The notes under the pieces are model-generated. The model saw nothing but the letters and a program-made list of their open reading frames with translations. It had not been told where the DNA came from and made no database searches. A stretch of DNA of 64,000 nt. Origin: Sphingomonas sp. IW22 (GTDB lineage Bacteria; Pseudomonadota; Alphaproteobacteria; Sphingomonadales; Sphingomonadaceae). Below are positions 54,790-64,000 of the stretch, one piece after another. A program made the translations under genes and the position numbers. Position 1 is the stretch's first letter. Each line of letters starts with the position of its first letter. The stretch covers positions 1,240,001 through 1,304,000 of the forward strand of contig NZ_JBGGWB010000001.1 of the NCBI RefSeq assembly GCF_041321155.1, in the 5' to 3' direction.

Positions 54790-55662
54790 TCAGCCCTCCG
54801 CTTCCTTTTCCTTCCAGAAGTCCTGCACGATCTGCCAGCCCTCTTCGGCGGTTTCGCACCAGGTGATCAGGTCGAGATCGGCAGGGTTGATCACCCCTTC
54901 CTCGCACAGCGCCTCGAAACTGACGACGCGTTCCCAGAATTCGCGGCCATAAAACAGCACCGGCATCCGTTCGATCTTGCCGGTCTGGATCAGCGTCAGC
55001 AGCTCGAACGATTCGTCGAACGTGCCGAACCCGCCAGGGAATACCGCCACCGCGCGCGCGCGCAGCAGGAAGTGCATCTTGCGCAGCGCGAAATAGTGGA
55101 ACTGCATCGACAGCGACGGCGTGACATAGGGGTTGGGCGCCTGTTCGTGGGGCAGCACGATGTTCAGGCCGACCGATTCCGCGCCGACATCGCATGCGCC
55201 GCGATTGGCGGCTTCCATGATCGAGGGGCCACCGCCCGAACAGACAACGAAGTGGCGATTGCCGTCGGTATCGAGGGGAAAGCCGCTGGCCAGCCGGGCC
55301 AGTTCGCGCGCGACGTCGTAATATTTGGCCTTGTCCGCCAGCCGCTGCGCCACCGCTTCCCGACCGGTGCCCTTGGCCAGTTCAAGCAGCTCGGGCACCT
55401 TGTCCGGTTCGGGAATGCGTGCAGACCCGTACATGACCAGCGTGGAGGCGATCTTCGCCTCGTCCAGCAGCAACTGGGGCTTCAGCAGCTCAAGCTGGAA
55501 GCGGATGGGGCGCAGGTCCTCACGCAGCAGGAAATCCAGGTCCTGAAACGCCAGCTTATAGGCCGGATGCTCGGTCTGGGGGGTGGTGGTGCCGTGACGT
55601 GCGGTCTCGGCATCCTCGTCGGCGCGGCGGAACACGCGCGAAGGGACTTTGGTATCGTTCAT
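54790..55662 (-). CDS. LOG-family protein (TIGR00730, lysine decarboxylase-like Rossmann fold)
   Basis: A 290-residue protein with the LOG phosphoribohydrolase motifs GGGPSIMEAANRGA and PGGFGTFDESFELLTLIQTGK (PGGxGTxxE). The N-terminus carries an extra region of about 90 residues not found in short LOG proteins. Members include cytokinin-riboside phosphoribohydrolases and purine 5'-nucleotide hydrolases; the substrate here is unknown. Confidence 0.88.
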   Translation of the reverse strand: MNDTKVPSRVFRRADEDAETARHGTTTPQTEHPAYKLAFQDLDFLLREDLRPIRFQLELLKPQLLLDEAKIASTLVMYGSARIPEPDKVPELLELAKGTGREAVAQRLADKAKYYDVARELARLASGFPLDTDGNRHFVVCSGGGPSIMEAANRGACDVGAESVGLNIVLPHEQAPNPYVTPSLSMQFHYFALRKMHFLLRARAVAVFPGGFGTFDESFELLTLIQTGKIERMPVLFYGREFWERVVSFEALCEEGVINPADLDLITWCETAEEGWQIVQDFWKEKEAEG

Positions 55663-55704
55663 TGGCCCGCGCTTAGCCGAGCGGTACGCGCCTGAAAAGC
55701 GGCG

Positions 55705-56367
55705 TCACCGGCACATGGGGCGCCCGCCCATGTCCAGATGGAAGTGATTGGCATGGGCGCTGTTATATTCGGGACCAAGCGCGGTCGTGAACCGCTTGCA
55801 CGCCGACCGGAACACCACGCGCAGGAATCGCTGCTCCCGGCTGTTCCCGTCCCAACCGTCCAGCACGCTGACCCGCCGCCCATCGGACAGGACAAAGGTG
55901 GCGACGTCGACCGCATTGGCGCGGCCATGTTCCGACAACCGCTTGCTGCCCGCGATGGGGCGGCAATTGAAGGTGCCATAGCTTTCGATGCGGACCAGAT
56001 CGCTGCCCATCACCTGTCGCGCGGCGGGGGCGACGGCATAGCGCACCCAGTTGGAGAAATTGCGCGCCAGCGGACAGCGCATCGACCGCAGGCCGCTGAC
56101 GGGGATACCGATGTCGAGCAACTGCACCGCGCCGACGACGACGCATCCATTGCCGAAATCCTGTTGCGGAAGCGTGCGATAGTCGATCGAGTAGCGGTCG
56201 AGTTCGGCCAGGCATTGCCGGGTTTCCGCCGTGGGTCGTGCCGGTGCGCGTGCGGGGGTGGATTTCGCGGCGGTGCGGCGCGGCTCAGGCCGGTCGCCAC
56301 CCCCGAACAGGCACGCGCTCAACAAAAGCGGCGCCGCCGCCATCAACCCGGTCCAACCCCTATGCAT
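55705..56367 (-). CDS. Extensin-like domain lipoprotein
   Basis: A 220-residue lipoprotein: lipobox LLSAC (Cys19), a Pro/Arg-rich linker, then the extensin-like C-terminal domain, a variant of the LAS/M15 peptidase fold. The metal residues are visible in YGTFNCRPIAGSKRLSEHGRANAVDVATF (His-x6-Asp) and ANHFHLDMG. Such proteins may cleave or bind peptidoglycan peptides. Start 56367 is preferred; an ATG at 56376 adds three residues. Confidence 0.82.
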   Translation of the reverse strand: MHRGWTGLMAAAPLLLSACLFGGGDRPEPRRTAAKSTPARAPARPTAETRQCLAELDRYSIDYRTLPQQDFGNGCVVVGAVQLLDIGIPVSGLRSMRCPLARNFSNWVRYAVAPAARQVMGSDLVRIESYGTFNCRPIAGSKRLSEHGRANAVDVATFVLSDGRRVSVLDGWDGNSREQRFLRVVFRSACKRFTTALGPEYNSAHANHFHLDMGGRPMCR

Positions 56368-56442
56368 GGCGACCATCTTTACGGCCTGGCACTGAACATG
56401 CGGATAACGAATGGATTCGGCTCGTCTTTCCGATGGCTCACT

Positions 56443-57273
56443 TCACCCGCCCGCGCGTGCGATCAGCGCCTGCGCCTGTTTCAGATGCGGGGCATCGACC
56501 ATGCGCCCGTCCAGTTGCAGCGCACCAGCGCCTGGCGACGCGGCAAAGGCGTCGACAACGGCCCGCGCCGCCGCCACCGCTTCAGGTGCGGGGGTAAAGG
56601 CGCGGTTGATCGCATCGACCTGTGCCGGGTGGATCGCCATCATGCCTGTGAACCCGTCGCGCGCACCCGCCATGGCATAGCGGGCAAGCCCGTCGCCGTC
56701 CTTGATTGCGGGATAGACGGTTTCGATCGCCGCCACGCCCGCCGCATGCGCGCCGAACAGCGTCAGCGCGCGGATCATGCGATACGGGTCGGTATAGCTG
56801 CCATCGTCATGCCGCGATGTCGCCGCGCCGATGGCGGCGGGCAGATCCTCCGCCCCCCAGGTCAGGGCGCACAGCCGATCCGCCACCGCGCCATACTCGG
56901 CCAGCGCAAAGACGGCGCGCGGGGTTTCGGTGGCGATGGGGAGGATGGGCGGTGCATCCGCTCTTAGCAGTGCCGCCAGCGCGGTGACGCTGGCCGCCCC
57001 CTCGGCCTTGGGCAGCACCACACCGTCGGCGGTCTGCGCCACTTGCGCGTCGGCGGCGATCCATTGGCTGTCGAGCGGGTTCACGCGGACGAAGATGTGC
57101 GCGGGATGCGATCCCTTTAGAAACGCTGCCACGGCTTCGCGCGCCACATCCTTGCGCTCGGCGGTCACCGAATCCTCAAGGTCGAGGATCAGCGCATCGG
57201 CACCCGATGCCAGCGCCTTTTCGAACCGGTCGGGCCGGTCGCCGGGCACGAACAGCAGCGAGCGCAGCCTCAT
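56443..57273 (-). CDS. HpcH/HpaI-type CoA ester lyase (citrate lyase beta-like)
   Basis: A 276-residue TIM-barrel lyase. It begins MRLRSLLFVPGDRPDRF and has the acidic metal-site segments ALILDLEDSV, IFVRVNPLDS, LPIATETPRAVFAL and MMAIHPAQV, the signature of malyl-CoA, citramalyl-CoA and citrate lyase beta subunits. It ends the leucine-degradation operon, overlapping maoC as ATGA. A lyase of this fold acting on a hydroxyacyl-CoA made by the upstream MaoC hydratase is the natural inference. Confidence 0.92.
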   Translation of the reverse strand: MRLRSLLFVPGDRPDRFEKALASGADALILDLEDSVTAERKDVAREAVAAFLKGSHPAHIFVRVNPLDSQWIAADAQVAQTADGVVLPKAEGAASVTALAALLRADAPPILPIATETPRAVFALAEYGAVADRLCALTWGAEDLPAAIGAATSRHDDGSYTDPYRMIRALTLFGAHAAGVAAIETVYPAIKDGDGLARYAMAGARDGFTGMMAIHPAQVDAINRAFTPAPEAVAAARAVVDAFAASPGAGALQLDGRMVDAPHLKQAQALIARAGG

Positions 57274-57722
57274 ACGTCGCGGACCTTCAGCATGGCGGAG
57301 CGCAGGCAGCGGCAGACGACTTCGCCCCGCTGATTCAGCATCTCGTGCCGCCACGTCACGATGCCTTGCCCCGGCCGTGATTTCGACGGGCGCAGCGCGG
57401 TGACCTCGCTGGTCGCGCGCAACGTGTCGCCGATGAACACCGGCGCGGGCATGACCAGTTCGTCATAGCCCAGATTGGCGACCAGCGTGCCCAATGTCGT
57501 GTCGCCCACCGACAGCCCCACCATCAGCGCGAAGGTGAAGGTGCCGTTGACTAGAATGCGCCCGAATTGCGACGCCTTGGCCGCTTCCGCGTCCAGATGC
57601 AGCGGCTGGGGGTTATGCGTCATCGTCGAGAAGAGCAGATTGTCGGTTTCGGTGACGGTGCGGCGGATTTCATGCTCGATCCGGTCGCCGATCTTCCATT
57701 CGTCGAAGAAACGTCCGGCCAT
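57270..57722 (-). CDS. MaoC-family dehydratase / hydratase
   Basis: A 150-residue hot-dog-fold enoyl-CoA hydratase with the catalytic dyad region STMTHNPQPLHLDAEAAKASQFGRILVNGTFTFALMVGLS (Asp and His of the hydratase 2 motif) and a TLGTLVANLGY helix. It lies between mccA and the CoA lyase with one base before mccA's stop and an ATGA overlap after. In this operon it could hydrate 3-methylglutaconyl-CoA or a related enoyl-CoA. Confidence 0.92.
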   Translation of the reverse strand: MAGRFFDEWKIGDRIEHEIRRTVTETDNLLFSTMTHNPQPLHLDAEAAKASQFGRILVNGTFTFALMVGLSVGDTTLGTLVANLGYDELVMPAPVFIGDTLRATSEVTALRPSKSRPGQGIVTWRHEMLNQRGEVVCRCLRSAMLKVRDV

Positions 57723-57723
57723 C

Positions 57724-59610
57724 CTATGCCTCCTCCGCCTCGATCCGGGCGAGCAGTGCCTCGACCTGAACCTGTGCGCCCGCCTCGACCGTCAGTTCGG
57801 CGACAACGCCGTCGAACGGGGCGGTCAGGGCATGTTCCATTTTCATCGCCTCAAGCGTCAACAGCTTCTGGCCGCGAACGACCCGCTCGCCCGCCGCGAC
57901 ATCGACCGACAACACGCGGCCCGGCATGGGGGCCAGGATCGCGCCCTGCGATGCCACCGCGCCACCCGCGCCGCCGGGACGCCAGCGCGAAAAGGCAAAG
58001 GCCGCGCCGCCCTCCACGATCACCAGCCGGTCGTCGACCAGCCGCCCCGCCGTTTCGGGCCGCGTGGCGAGCAGGTCGACGATTCGGTGCTCGCCCCCGC
58101 ATTCGACGGTGATGCGGCTGCGCGGGGCAGCGTTCAGGCGCAGCCCGCCCAGTTCGCTCCACACACCGCCGGTGCCCAGCCGGTCGCTTTCGACCCAGGC
58201 CAGCGTATGCGCGGCCGCCACCCATGCCGCCGTGTCCGGCGCGGCATCCGGCAACAGCGCGTCGAGATTGGCGGCGATGAAGCCGGTATCCACCTGCCCG
58301 GTTGCAAAGGCCGGGTGGCGCAGCGCGCGTGCGATGAAGCCCGCATTGGTGGCGACCGGCCAGACGCCGGTCTGCTCCACCTCATCCGCCAGCAGTTCGA
58401 TCGCCTCTGCCCGGTCGGCGCCGTGGGCGATCAGCTTCGCGATCATCGGGTCGTAATAGGGGGTGACCGAATCGCCCTCCTCCACCCCGGTATCGACGCG
58501 CAGCGCGCCGTGCGGCAGATCCAGCATCGCCAGCCGCCCGGTCGATGGCAGAAAGCCCGTGGCCGGATCCTCGGCATACAGCCGCGCCTCGACCGCGTGG
58601 CCGTCGATCAACAGATCGTCCTGTCGCACCGGCAATGGCTCGCCCGATGCGATGCGAAGCTGCCATTCGACCAGATCGACGCCGGTAATCGCCTCGGTCA
58701 CGGGATGCTCGACCTGAAGCCGGGTGTTCATTTCCATGAACCATGTCCGCTCGGCGGAAAGGCCGTCGCTGGCATCGGCGATGAACTCGATCGTGCCCGC
58801 GCCGACATAATCGACCGCGCGGGCCGCACGGACGGCGGCGGCGCAGATCGCCTCGCGCGTGGCGGGGTCCATGCCGGGGGCGGGTGCTTCCTCGATCACC
58901 TTCTGATGGCGGCGTTGCAGGGAACAGTCGCGTTCGAACAGGTGGACGACATTGCCGTGCTGGTCGCCGAACACCTGCACCTCGATATGGCGGGGCGACA
59001 GGATGTATTTTTCGATCAGCACCTGATCGTTACTGAAACTGGCGGCAGCCTCCCGCTGGCAACTGGCCAGCGCGTCGCGGAAATCGGCGGCGGCGTCGAC
59101 GCGGCGCATCCCCTTGCCACCACCACCGGCGACGGCCTTGATCAGCACCGGATAGCCGATGGCATCGGCTTCCGCCTGCAAGCGGTCGGGCGACTGATCC
59201 GCGCCCAGATAGCCCGGCGTCACCGGCACGCCCGCCGCCGCCATCAGCGACTTGGCCGCGTCCTTCAGCCCCATGGCACGGATCGAATGCGGCGTGGCCC
59301 CGACCCAGGTCAGCCCGGCGGCGGCAACCGCCTCCGCAAACCCGGCGTTTTCGGACAGGAAGCCGTAGCCGGGATGGATCGCCTGTGCGCCGGTCTCCAG
59401 CGCAGCGGCGATGATCGCGTCGCCGCGCAGATAGCTGTCGCGCGCGGCGGCCGGCCCGATATGCACCGCCTGATCCGCGAGCCGGACATGGAGCGCATTC
59501 GCATCGGCATCCGAATAGACGGCAACGGTGCGGATACCCATGGCCCGCGCGGTGCGGATGATGCGGCAGGCGATCTCGCTGCGATTGGCGATGAGGAGGG
59601 ACTGGATCAT
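57724..59610 (-). CDS. MccA, methylcrotonyl-CoA carboxylase biotin subunit
   Basis: A 628-residue biotin-containing subunit: N-terminal biotin carboxylase (IQSLLIANRSEIACRIIRTARAMG; ATP-grasp VAGGGGKGMR; FMEMNTRLQVEHPVTEAITGVDLVEWQL), a linker, and a C-terminal biotinyl domain with Lys590 in EAMKMEH. Its pairing with mccB and isovaleryl-CoA dehydrogenase makes 3-methylcrotonyl-CoA carboxylation likely. ATG 59610 is reported; 59616 overlaps mccB's stop as TGATG and would add two residues. Confidence 0.93.
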   Translation of the reverse strand: MIQSLLIANRSEIACRIIRTARAMGIRTVAVYSDADANALHVRLADQAVHIGPAAARDSYLRGDAIIAAALETGAQAIHPGYGFLSENAGFAEAVAAAGLTWVGATPHSIRAMGLKDAAKSLMAAAGVPVTPGYLGADQSPDRLQAEADAIGYPVLIKAVAGGGGKGMRRVDAAADFRDALASCQREAAASFSNDQVLIEKYILSPRHIEVQVFGDQHGNVVHLFERDCSLQRRHQKVIEEAPAPGMDPATREAICAAAVRAARAVDYVGAGTIEFIADASDGLSAERTWFMEMNTRLQVEHPVTEAITGVDLVEWQLRIASGEPLPVRQDDLLIDGHAVEARLYAEDPATGFLPSTGRLAMLDLPHGALRVDTGVEEGDSVTPYYDPMIAKLIAHGADRAEAIELLADEVEQTGVWPVATNAGFIARALRHPAFATGQVDTGFIAANLDALLPDAAPDTAAWVAAAHTLAWVESDRLGTGGVWSELGGLRLNAAPRSRITVECGGEHRIVDLLATRPETAGRLVDDRLVIVEGGAAFAFSRWRPGGAGGAVASQGAILAPMPGRVLSVDVAAGERVVRGQKLLTLEAMKMEHALTAPFDGVVAELTVEAGAQVQVEALLARIEAEEA

Positions 59611-59615
59611 GGCCA

Positions 59616-61217
59616 TCACATCCGGAACACGCCGAAGCGCGGGGCTTCGGGAATGGGGGCGTTCAGGCTGGCGGCCAGCGCCAGGCCCAGCACGTCGCGC
59701 GTCTGCGCCGGATCGATGATGCCGTCGTCCCACAGCCGCGCGGTGGCGTGCCACGGATTGCCCTCATCCTCGTATCGATCGCGTATCGGCGCCTTGAACG
59801 CCTCTGCCTGTTCCGGCGTCCAGTTGTCGGCGTCGCGGTGGACGGTCGCCAGCACGCTGGCCGCCTGTTCGCCGCCCATCACGCTGATGCGGCTGTTGGG
59901 CCAGGAAAACAGGAAACGCGGGGAATAGGCGCGGCCGCACATACCGTAATTGCCCGCGCCGAAACTGCCGCCGATCAGCACCGTGATCTTTGGCACGGTC
60001 GCGGTCGCCACCGCCGTCACCAGCTTGGCGCCGTGCTTGGCGATCCCCTCCGCCTCATATTTGCCGCCAACCATGAAGCCCGAGATGTTTTGCAGGAACA
60101 GCAACGGCACGCGGCGTTGCTGCGCCAGTTCGATGAAATGCGCGCCCTTGACCGCGCTTTCGCTGAACAGCACGCCGTTATTGGCCAGGATCGCAACCGG
60201 CATGCCGTGGATATGGGCAAAGCCGCACACCAGCGATGCACCGTACAGCGCCTTGAATTCGTGGAATTCCGAACCGTCGACCAGCCGCGCGATAACCTCA
60301 TGCACGTCATAGGGCGCGCGCACGTCCTGCGGCACGATGCCGTACAGGTCGGTCGCGGGGTATTTCGGCGCGCGCGGCTCCGCCAGGGTCAGACCATGGT
60401 CACGATCGGCGGGCAGGTGGCTGACGATATCGCGAACGATCTGAAGCGCATGTTCGTCATTCTCCGCGACATGATCGACGACGCCCGACTTGCGGCCATG
60501 CAGGTCGCCGCCGCCCAGATCCTCGGCGCTGATTTCCTCACCCGTCGCCGCCTTGACCAGCGGCGGCCCGGCGAGGAAGATCGTGCCCTGTTCGCGCACG
60601 ATGACGCTCTCGTCGCTCATCGCCGGGACATAGGCGCCGCCCGCGGTGCAGCTGCCCATCACGCAGGCGATCTGGGGAATCGCCTTGGCCGACATGTTCG
60701 CCTGATTGAAGAAGATGCGGCCGAAATGGTCGCGGTCGGGAAACACCTCCGCCTGATGCGGCAGGTTGGCGCCGCCCGAATCGACCAGATAGATGCACGG
60801 CAGGTGGTTGGCCTCCGCAATCTCCTGCGCGCGCAGATGCTTCTTCACCGTCATCGGGAAATAGGTGCCGCCCTTCACCGTCGCGTCATTGGCGACGATC
60901 ATGCAGGTGCGGCCCGATACGCGCCCGATACCGGCGATCACGCCCGCGCCGGGCACTTCGCCGTCATACAGGTCGAACGCGGCAAGCTGACCGATTTCCA
61001 GAAACGGGCTGCCGGGGTCGAGCAGATGCTCCACCCGGTCGCGCGGCAACAGCTTGCCGCGCGCGACGTGGCGCTCCCGCGACTTCTCGCTACCGCCTAG
61101 CGCCGCCGCCGCGACATCGGCGCGCAGCTTGTCGGCCAGCGCGCGGTTGTGCGCGGCATTGGCGCGAAACCCCTCGCTGTCGGGCTGGACCTGTGTGGAA
61201 AGGACGGGGGCGCTCAT
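59616..61217 (-). CDS. MccB, methylcrotonyl-CoA carboxylase carboxyltransferase subunit
   Basis: A 533-residue carboxyltransferase that transfers CO2 from biotin to 3-methylcrotonyl-CoA. Motifs: [90 protein letters not shown], and [15 protein letters not shown], all MCC-type. The start at 61217 overlaps ivd's stop as ATGA. Confidence 0.95.
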   Translation of the reverse strand: MSAPVLSTQVQPDSEGFRANAAHNRALADKLRADVAAAALGGSEKSRERHVARGKLLPRDRVEHLLDPGSPFLEIGQLAAFDLYDGEVPGAGVIAGIGRVSGRTCMIVANDATVKGGTYFPMTVKKHLRAQEIAEANHLPCIYLVDSGGANLPHQAEVFPDRDHFGRIFFNQANMSAKAIPQIACVMGSCTAGGAYVPAMSDESVIVREQGTIFLAGPPLVKAATGEEISAEDLGGGDLHGRKSGVVDHVAENDEHALQIVRDIVSHLPADRDHGLTLAEPRAPKYPATDLYGIVPQDVRAPYDVHEVIARLVDGSEFHEFKALYGASLVCGFAHIHGMPVAILANNGVLFSESAVKGAHFIELAQQRRVPLLFLQNISGFMVGGKYEAEGIAKHGAKLVTAVATATVPKITVLIGGSFGAGNYGMCGRAYSPRFLFSWPNSRISVMGGEQAASVLATVHRDADNWTPEQAEAFKAPIRDRYEDEGNPWHATARLWDDGIIDPAQTRDVLGLALAASLNAPIPEAPRFGVFRM

Positions 61218-62383
61218 TGCGCCACGCGCTCGGCCGCCCCGATCAGTTCGCGCCCGATCAGCATGCGGCGAATCTCGTTGGTGCCCGCACCGATGTCCAG
61301 CAGCTTGGCATCGCGCAGGAAGCGTTCGACGGGCCAGTCCCTGGTATAGCCTGCACCGCCCAGCGCCTGCACCGCTTCGCCCGCCACGCGAAACGCGTTT
61401 TCGCTGGCCAGCAGGATCGCACCCGCAGCGTCAAAGCGCGTCGTGCGCCCCGCATCGCAGCTTTTGGCGACGGCATAGACATAGGCACGCGCCGAATTCA
61501 GCGCGACATACATGTCCGCCACCTTGGCCTGGATCAGCTGGAACGCGCCGATCGGCTTGCCGAACTGCTTGCGTTCGCGGACATAAGGGATGACCACATC
61601 GAGGCACGCCTGCATGATGCCCAGCTGAATCCCCGCCAGCACCGTGCGTTCGTAATCCAGCCCGCTCATCAACACCGCGACGCCGCCATTTTCCGGCCCC
61701 ATCACGTTGGCGTCGGGCACCAGGCAGTCGTCGAACACCAATTCGGCGGTCGGCGACCCGCGCATGCCCATCTTGTCGATCTTCTGCCCGATCGAGAAAC
61801 CGGCCATGTCTTTTTCGATCAGGAAGGTCGTGATCCCGCGCGACCCCTCCCCCGTCTTGGCATAGACGACCAGCACATCGGCATAGGCAGCGTTGGTGAT
61901 CCAGAACTTCGTGCCGTTCAGCCGCCAGCCGCCGTCCACCTTTTCGGCGCGCAGCTTCATCGATACGACGTCCGAACCGGCAGACGCCTCTGACATGGCC
62001 AGGCTGCCGACATGTTCGCCGGAAATCAGGCGGGGAAGATATTTCGCCTTCTGCTCAGGCGACGCCCAGCGCGCGATCTGATTGACGCACAGATTGGAAT
62101 GCGCGCCATAGGACAGCCCGATCGAGGCTGATGCGCGCGCCACTTCCTCGCACGCGATGACATGGTCGAGATAGCCCAGGCCAAGGCCGCCATCGGCCTC
62201 TGCCACGGTGATGCCGTGCAGGCCAAGCTCGCCCATCGCCGTCCACAGTTCGTCGCGCGGGAACCAGTCCTCCGCGTCGATGCGGGCGGCCAGCGGGGCG
62301 ATGCGATCGGCCGCGAAACGCTGGGTCGTTTCGCGAATCATGTCGGCGGTTTCGCCGAGCGCGAAGTCGAAATCGGGGGTCAT
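61214..62383 (-). CDS. Isovaleryl-CoA dehydrogenase
   Basis: A 389-residue acyl-CoA dehydrogenase, first enzyme of the operon, oxidising isovaleryl-CoA to 3-methylcrotonyl-CoA with electrons passed to ETF. It has [35 protein letters not shown], and the catalytic Glu245 in [12 protein letters not shown], the IVD-specific position (in helix G, unlike other ACADs). FAD and substrate segments [22 protein letters not shown] complete it. The start at 62383 has no close upstream gene; the 89 bases before the protease gene hold the promoter. Confidence 0.95.
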   Translation of the reverse strand: MTPDFDFALGETADMIRETTQRFAADRIAPLAARIDAEDWFPRDELWTAMGELGLHGITVAEADGGLGLGYLDHVIACEEVARASASIGLSYGAHSNLCVNQIARWASPEQKAKYLPRLISGEHVGSLAMSEASAGSDVVSMKLRAEKVDGGWRLNGTKFWITNAAYADVLVVYAKTGEGSRGITTFLIEKDMAGFSIGQKIDKMGMRGSPTAELVFDDCLVPDANVMGPENGGVAVLMSGLDYERTVLAGIQLGIMQACLDVVIPYVRERKQFGKPIGAFQLIQAKVADMYVALNSARAYVYAVAKSCDAGRTTRFDAAGAILLASENAFRVAGEAVQALGGAGYTRDWPVERFLRDAKLLDIGAGTNEIRRMLIGRELIGAAERVAQ

Positions 62384-62472
62384 ATCCTCTCCGGCTAGTT
62401 CCGGTTGTTACTATCCCTCATAAGCGGGGATCGTGTGAACGGGAAGCCTTTGAGGATATGCCCGGTTCCGCC

Positions 62473-64000
62473 TTAAAGCGCGATATCGCCGAACCACTCG
62501 CTTTCGATCGGCATGCCCGGCGGGATCGGCGGCTTTGCCTGACGCTTGTCGAGTTCAGCCTTCAGCCGGTCTTCATCGCCCAGGATCGTGCCCAGGTACC
62601 GCTGCCACGCTGCATCCTCACTTGTGCCGGTGGCGGCGCGGAAGGCGGTGCCCAGCCGCTGGAGCCGGTCGCCCAGCGCGGCCGCCACTTCGGGCGCGGT
62701 GGTGCCGCCACGCGCGCTGGCCGCCATCGTCATGACCGCACGCCACGCGACGCGCCGCCCCACGGCATCGCTTCGCGCGCCGATCACGCGGGTCTGCAAC
62801 CGGTCCAGCAGCGCCTCCAGCCCCGGCAGCGCGGGATCGCGACGATGCTGTTCGACCATCCGCGCCAGCCGGTTGGGCGCCAGCAGCGAATCCAGCGTCA
62901 CCTGTGCCGCGACATCGGCGGCGACCAGCGGGTCGAACGCGGCGCTGGCCGAATTGCGGAACACTTCCTGCGTATATTGCGGATCGGGGCGGGCGTTGGT
63001 CGCCGACGACAAGGGCATCACCAGCCGCGCGGGCACCGTCAGCGTGGTGGCGGACAGCGTATCGATCAGGGCGTCCATCGCCGCCATCTGGGTTTCAGCA
63101 GACACCGGGGTCGCGGGCGCCCCACCGTCCCCGGCAACCGCGTAACGATAATCGATGCCGCCAACCAGCTTGCCCGCCGCGTCCACCGCATAGCGGTGCA
63201 GCAGCCACACCGGCACGAATTTGCGGCGCAGGTCGGACAATGGCTCACCGGCGCGCAGCACCTGCGGCCCGAACCGGTCCAGCGCGACGCGGCGGACCGT
63301 CAGCATATGGTCCAGATGCGCGACCGGGTCCGGCCCGTCGTCCCACATGCTGCCCCAAGGATTGGGCGCATCGGCGGAACGGCCATCGACATCGGTAACA
63401 AACCGCAGATCCTTGGCCGCCAGCGCCTTTGCCGCTGCCGCCGCATCCGGGTTGGCGCCTGCGGGATCGTTATACAGCCAGTCGACGGTGAAGCTGTCCC
63501 ATGCCCCGGCGCCCAGCGCATAGGCGTCGGACAGGTCGATCTGCCCGCCGGTCAGCTTGATGCGTGGCCCCGGATAATCCATCACCGATGCGCGGTCCTG
63601 GGTGCTGGCGGCGAAATTGTGCATGATGCCGATGGCATGGCCGACTTCATGCGCGCCCAGCTGGCGAATGCGGTCTAGCGAGGTGCGAACCGGGTCCTGC
63701 GGCCCGCCCGTGCCATTAGCCGCCGTGCCCACCAGCCCTTCGAAAATGATCATGTCCTGTCGCACGCGCAGCGCGCCGATCACGACATTGCCCTTGATGA
63801 TCTCTCCCGTGCGCGGGTCGACGATCCCCCCGCCATAGGACCAGCCGCGCGTCAGCCGGTTCGACCAGTTGACCATGTTGTAGCGGACATCCATCGGATC
63901 GGCGTCTTCGGGCAGCAATTCGGCGCGGAATGCGTCGATCAGCCCGGCGTCGTCGAACGCCTTTTGCCAGTAATTCACGCCTTCCATCAGCGCGGTGCGG
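62473..64000 (-). CDS. Zinc-dependent metalloprotease (DUF5117/DUF4953-like), 5' end missing
   Basis: The last 509 or so residues of a larger secreted protease; the open frame runs past the window edge, so the Met at 63987 is internal. The zinc motif [11 protein letters not shown] (HExxHxxGxxH) is encoded at about 63619-63651, preceded by [29 protein letters not shown] and followed by [13 protein letters not shown], where the Met-turn methionine sits. A helical C-terminal region (about residues 230-509) follows. Large proteins of this type occur in sphingomonads and Bacteroidetes; substrates are unknown. Confidence 0.88.
   Translation of the reverse strand, partial: RTALMEGVNYWQKAFDDAGLIDAFRAELLPEDADPMDVRYNMVNWSNRLTRGWSYGGGIVDPRTGEIIKGNVVIGALRVRQDMIIFEGLVGTAANGTGGPQDPVRTSLDRIRQLGAHEVGHAIGIMHNFAASTQDRASVMDYPGPRIKLTGGQIDLSDAYALGAGAWDSFTVDWLYNDPAGANPDAAAAAKALAAKDLRFVTDVDGRSADAPNPWGSMWDDGPDPVAHLDHMLTVRRVALDRFGPQVLRAGEPLSDLRRKFVPVWLLHRYAVDAAGKLVGGIDYRYAVAGDGGAPATPVSAETQMAAMDALIDTLSATTLTVPARLVMPLSSATNARPDPQYTQEVFRNSASAAFDPLVAADVAAQVTLDSLLAPNRLARMVEQHRRDPALPGLEALLDRLQTRVIGARSDAVGRRVAWRAVMTMAASARGGTTAPEVAAALGDRLQRLGTAFRAATGTSEDAAWQRYLGTILGDEDRLKAELDKRQAKPPIPPGMPIESEWFGDIAL

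Noticed and set aside
57475..59928. 817-codon plus-strand open frame opposite mccA
   Set aside because: Antisense shadow of a biotin carboxylase with all motifs on the minus strand.
1..64000. CRISPR arrays, prophage, IS elements, tRNA or rRNA genes
   Set aside because: I looked for repeats, terminal inverted repeats, transposases and cloverleaf-like intergenic stretches and found none.

Overview
This window is ordinary chromosomal DNA of a GC-rich alphaproteobacterium, very probably a sphingomonad (Sphingomonas or a close relative). The clues are gene order and gene content: sucC next to etfBA, a rimI / fur / plsC / miaB / phoH / ybeY / corC string, mutY / dciA / dsbA / smc, a MucR-type zinc-finger regulator, an Atm1-type ABC exporter, and a leucine-degradation operon ending in MaoC and citrate-lyase-like genes. 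Genes are tightly packed, and many pairs share the 4-base overlaps ATGA, GTGA or TTGA. I see no rRNA, tRNA, IS element, prophage or CRISPR array.

Layout. 1-9.1 kb (mostly minus strand): the start of purE, a class A penicillin-binding protein, a soluble PAS/MCP-tip protein, a YbaN-like membrane protein, a Blh/TIGR01244 phosphatase-like protein, RecQ, an alpha/beta hydrolase and an Atm1-like exporter. 9.2-24.1 kb: a DUF389 membrane protein divergent from NhaA, then etfBA and sucC, small membrane proteins, a secreted amidase, NrdB, a DUF2171 protein, and a three-gene overlapping operon (cation/proton antiporter, OmpA-like lipoprotein, BON-MscS channel). 24.1-29.5 kb: NrdA, with candidate NrdR and LexA sites upstream, and a large secreted M16 peptidase. 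29.6-38.6 kb (plus strand): an apparently frameshifted aspartyl/asparaginyl hydroxylase, then Fe-S, tRNA-modification, acetylation, regulatory and ribosome-maturation genes (nfu, nitroreductase, tsaB, rimI, mucR-like, fur-like, plsC-like, miaB, phoH, ybeY, corC).

38.6-55.7 kb: a lipoprotein, a PQQ-type sugar dehydrogenase, a DinG/XPD-like helicase, SixA, a membrane-anchored cytochrome c, pheA, nudC, a beta-lactamase-fold hydrolase, mutY, dciA, two DsbA-like thiol oxidoreductases, smc and a LOG-family protein. 55.7-64 kb (minus strand): an extensin-like protein, then the operon ivd - mccB - mccA - maoC - CoA ester lyase (leucine/isovalerate catabolism), and the 3' part of a secreted zinc metalloprotease cut by the window edge.

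Nothing here is a clear new defence or mobile system. The most interesting points are the leucine operon, where MaoC and an HpcH/HpaI-type lyase stand where liuC and HMG-CoA lyase would be expected; the antiporter / OmpA / BON-MscS operon; the regulatory signals upstream of an NrdA that lacks its ATP-cone; and the frameshifted hydroxylase.
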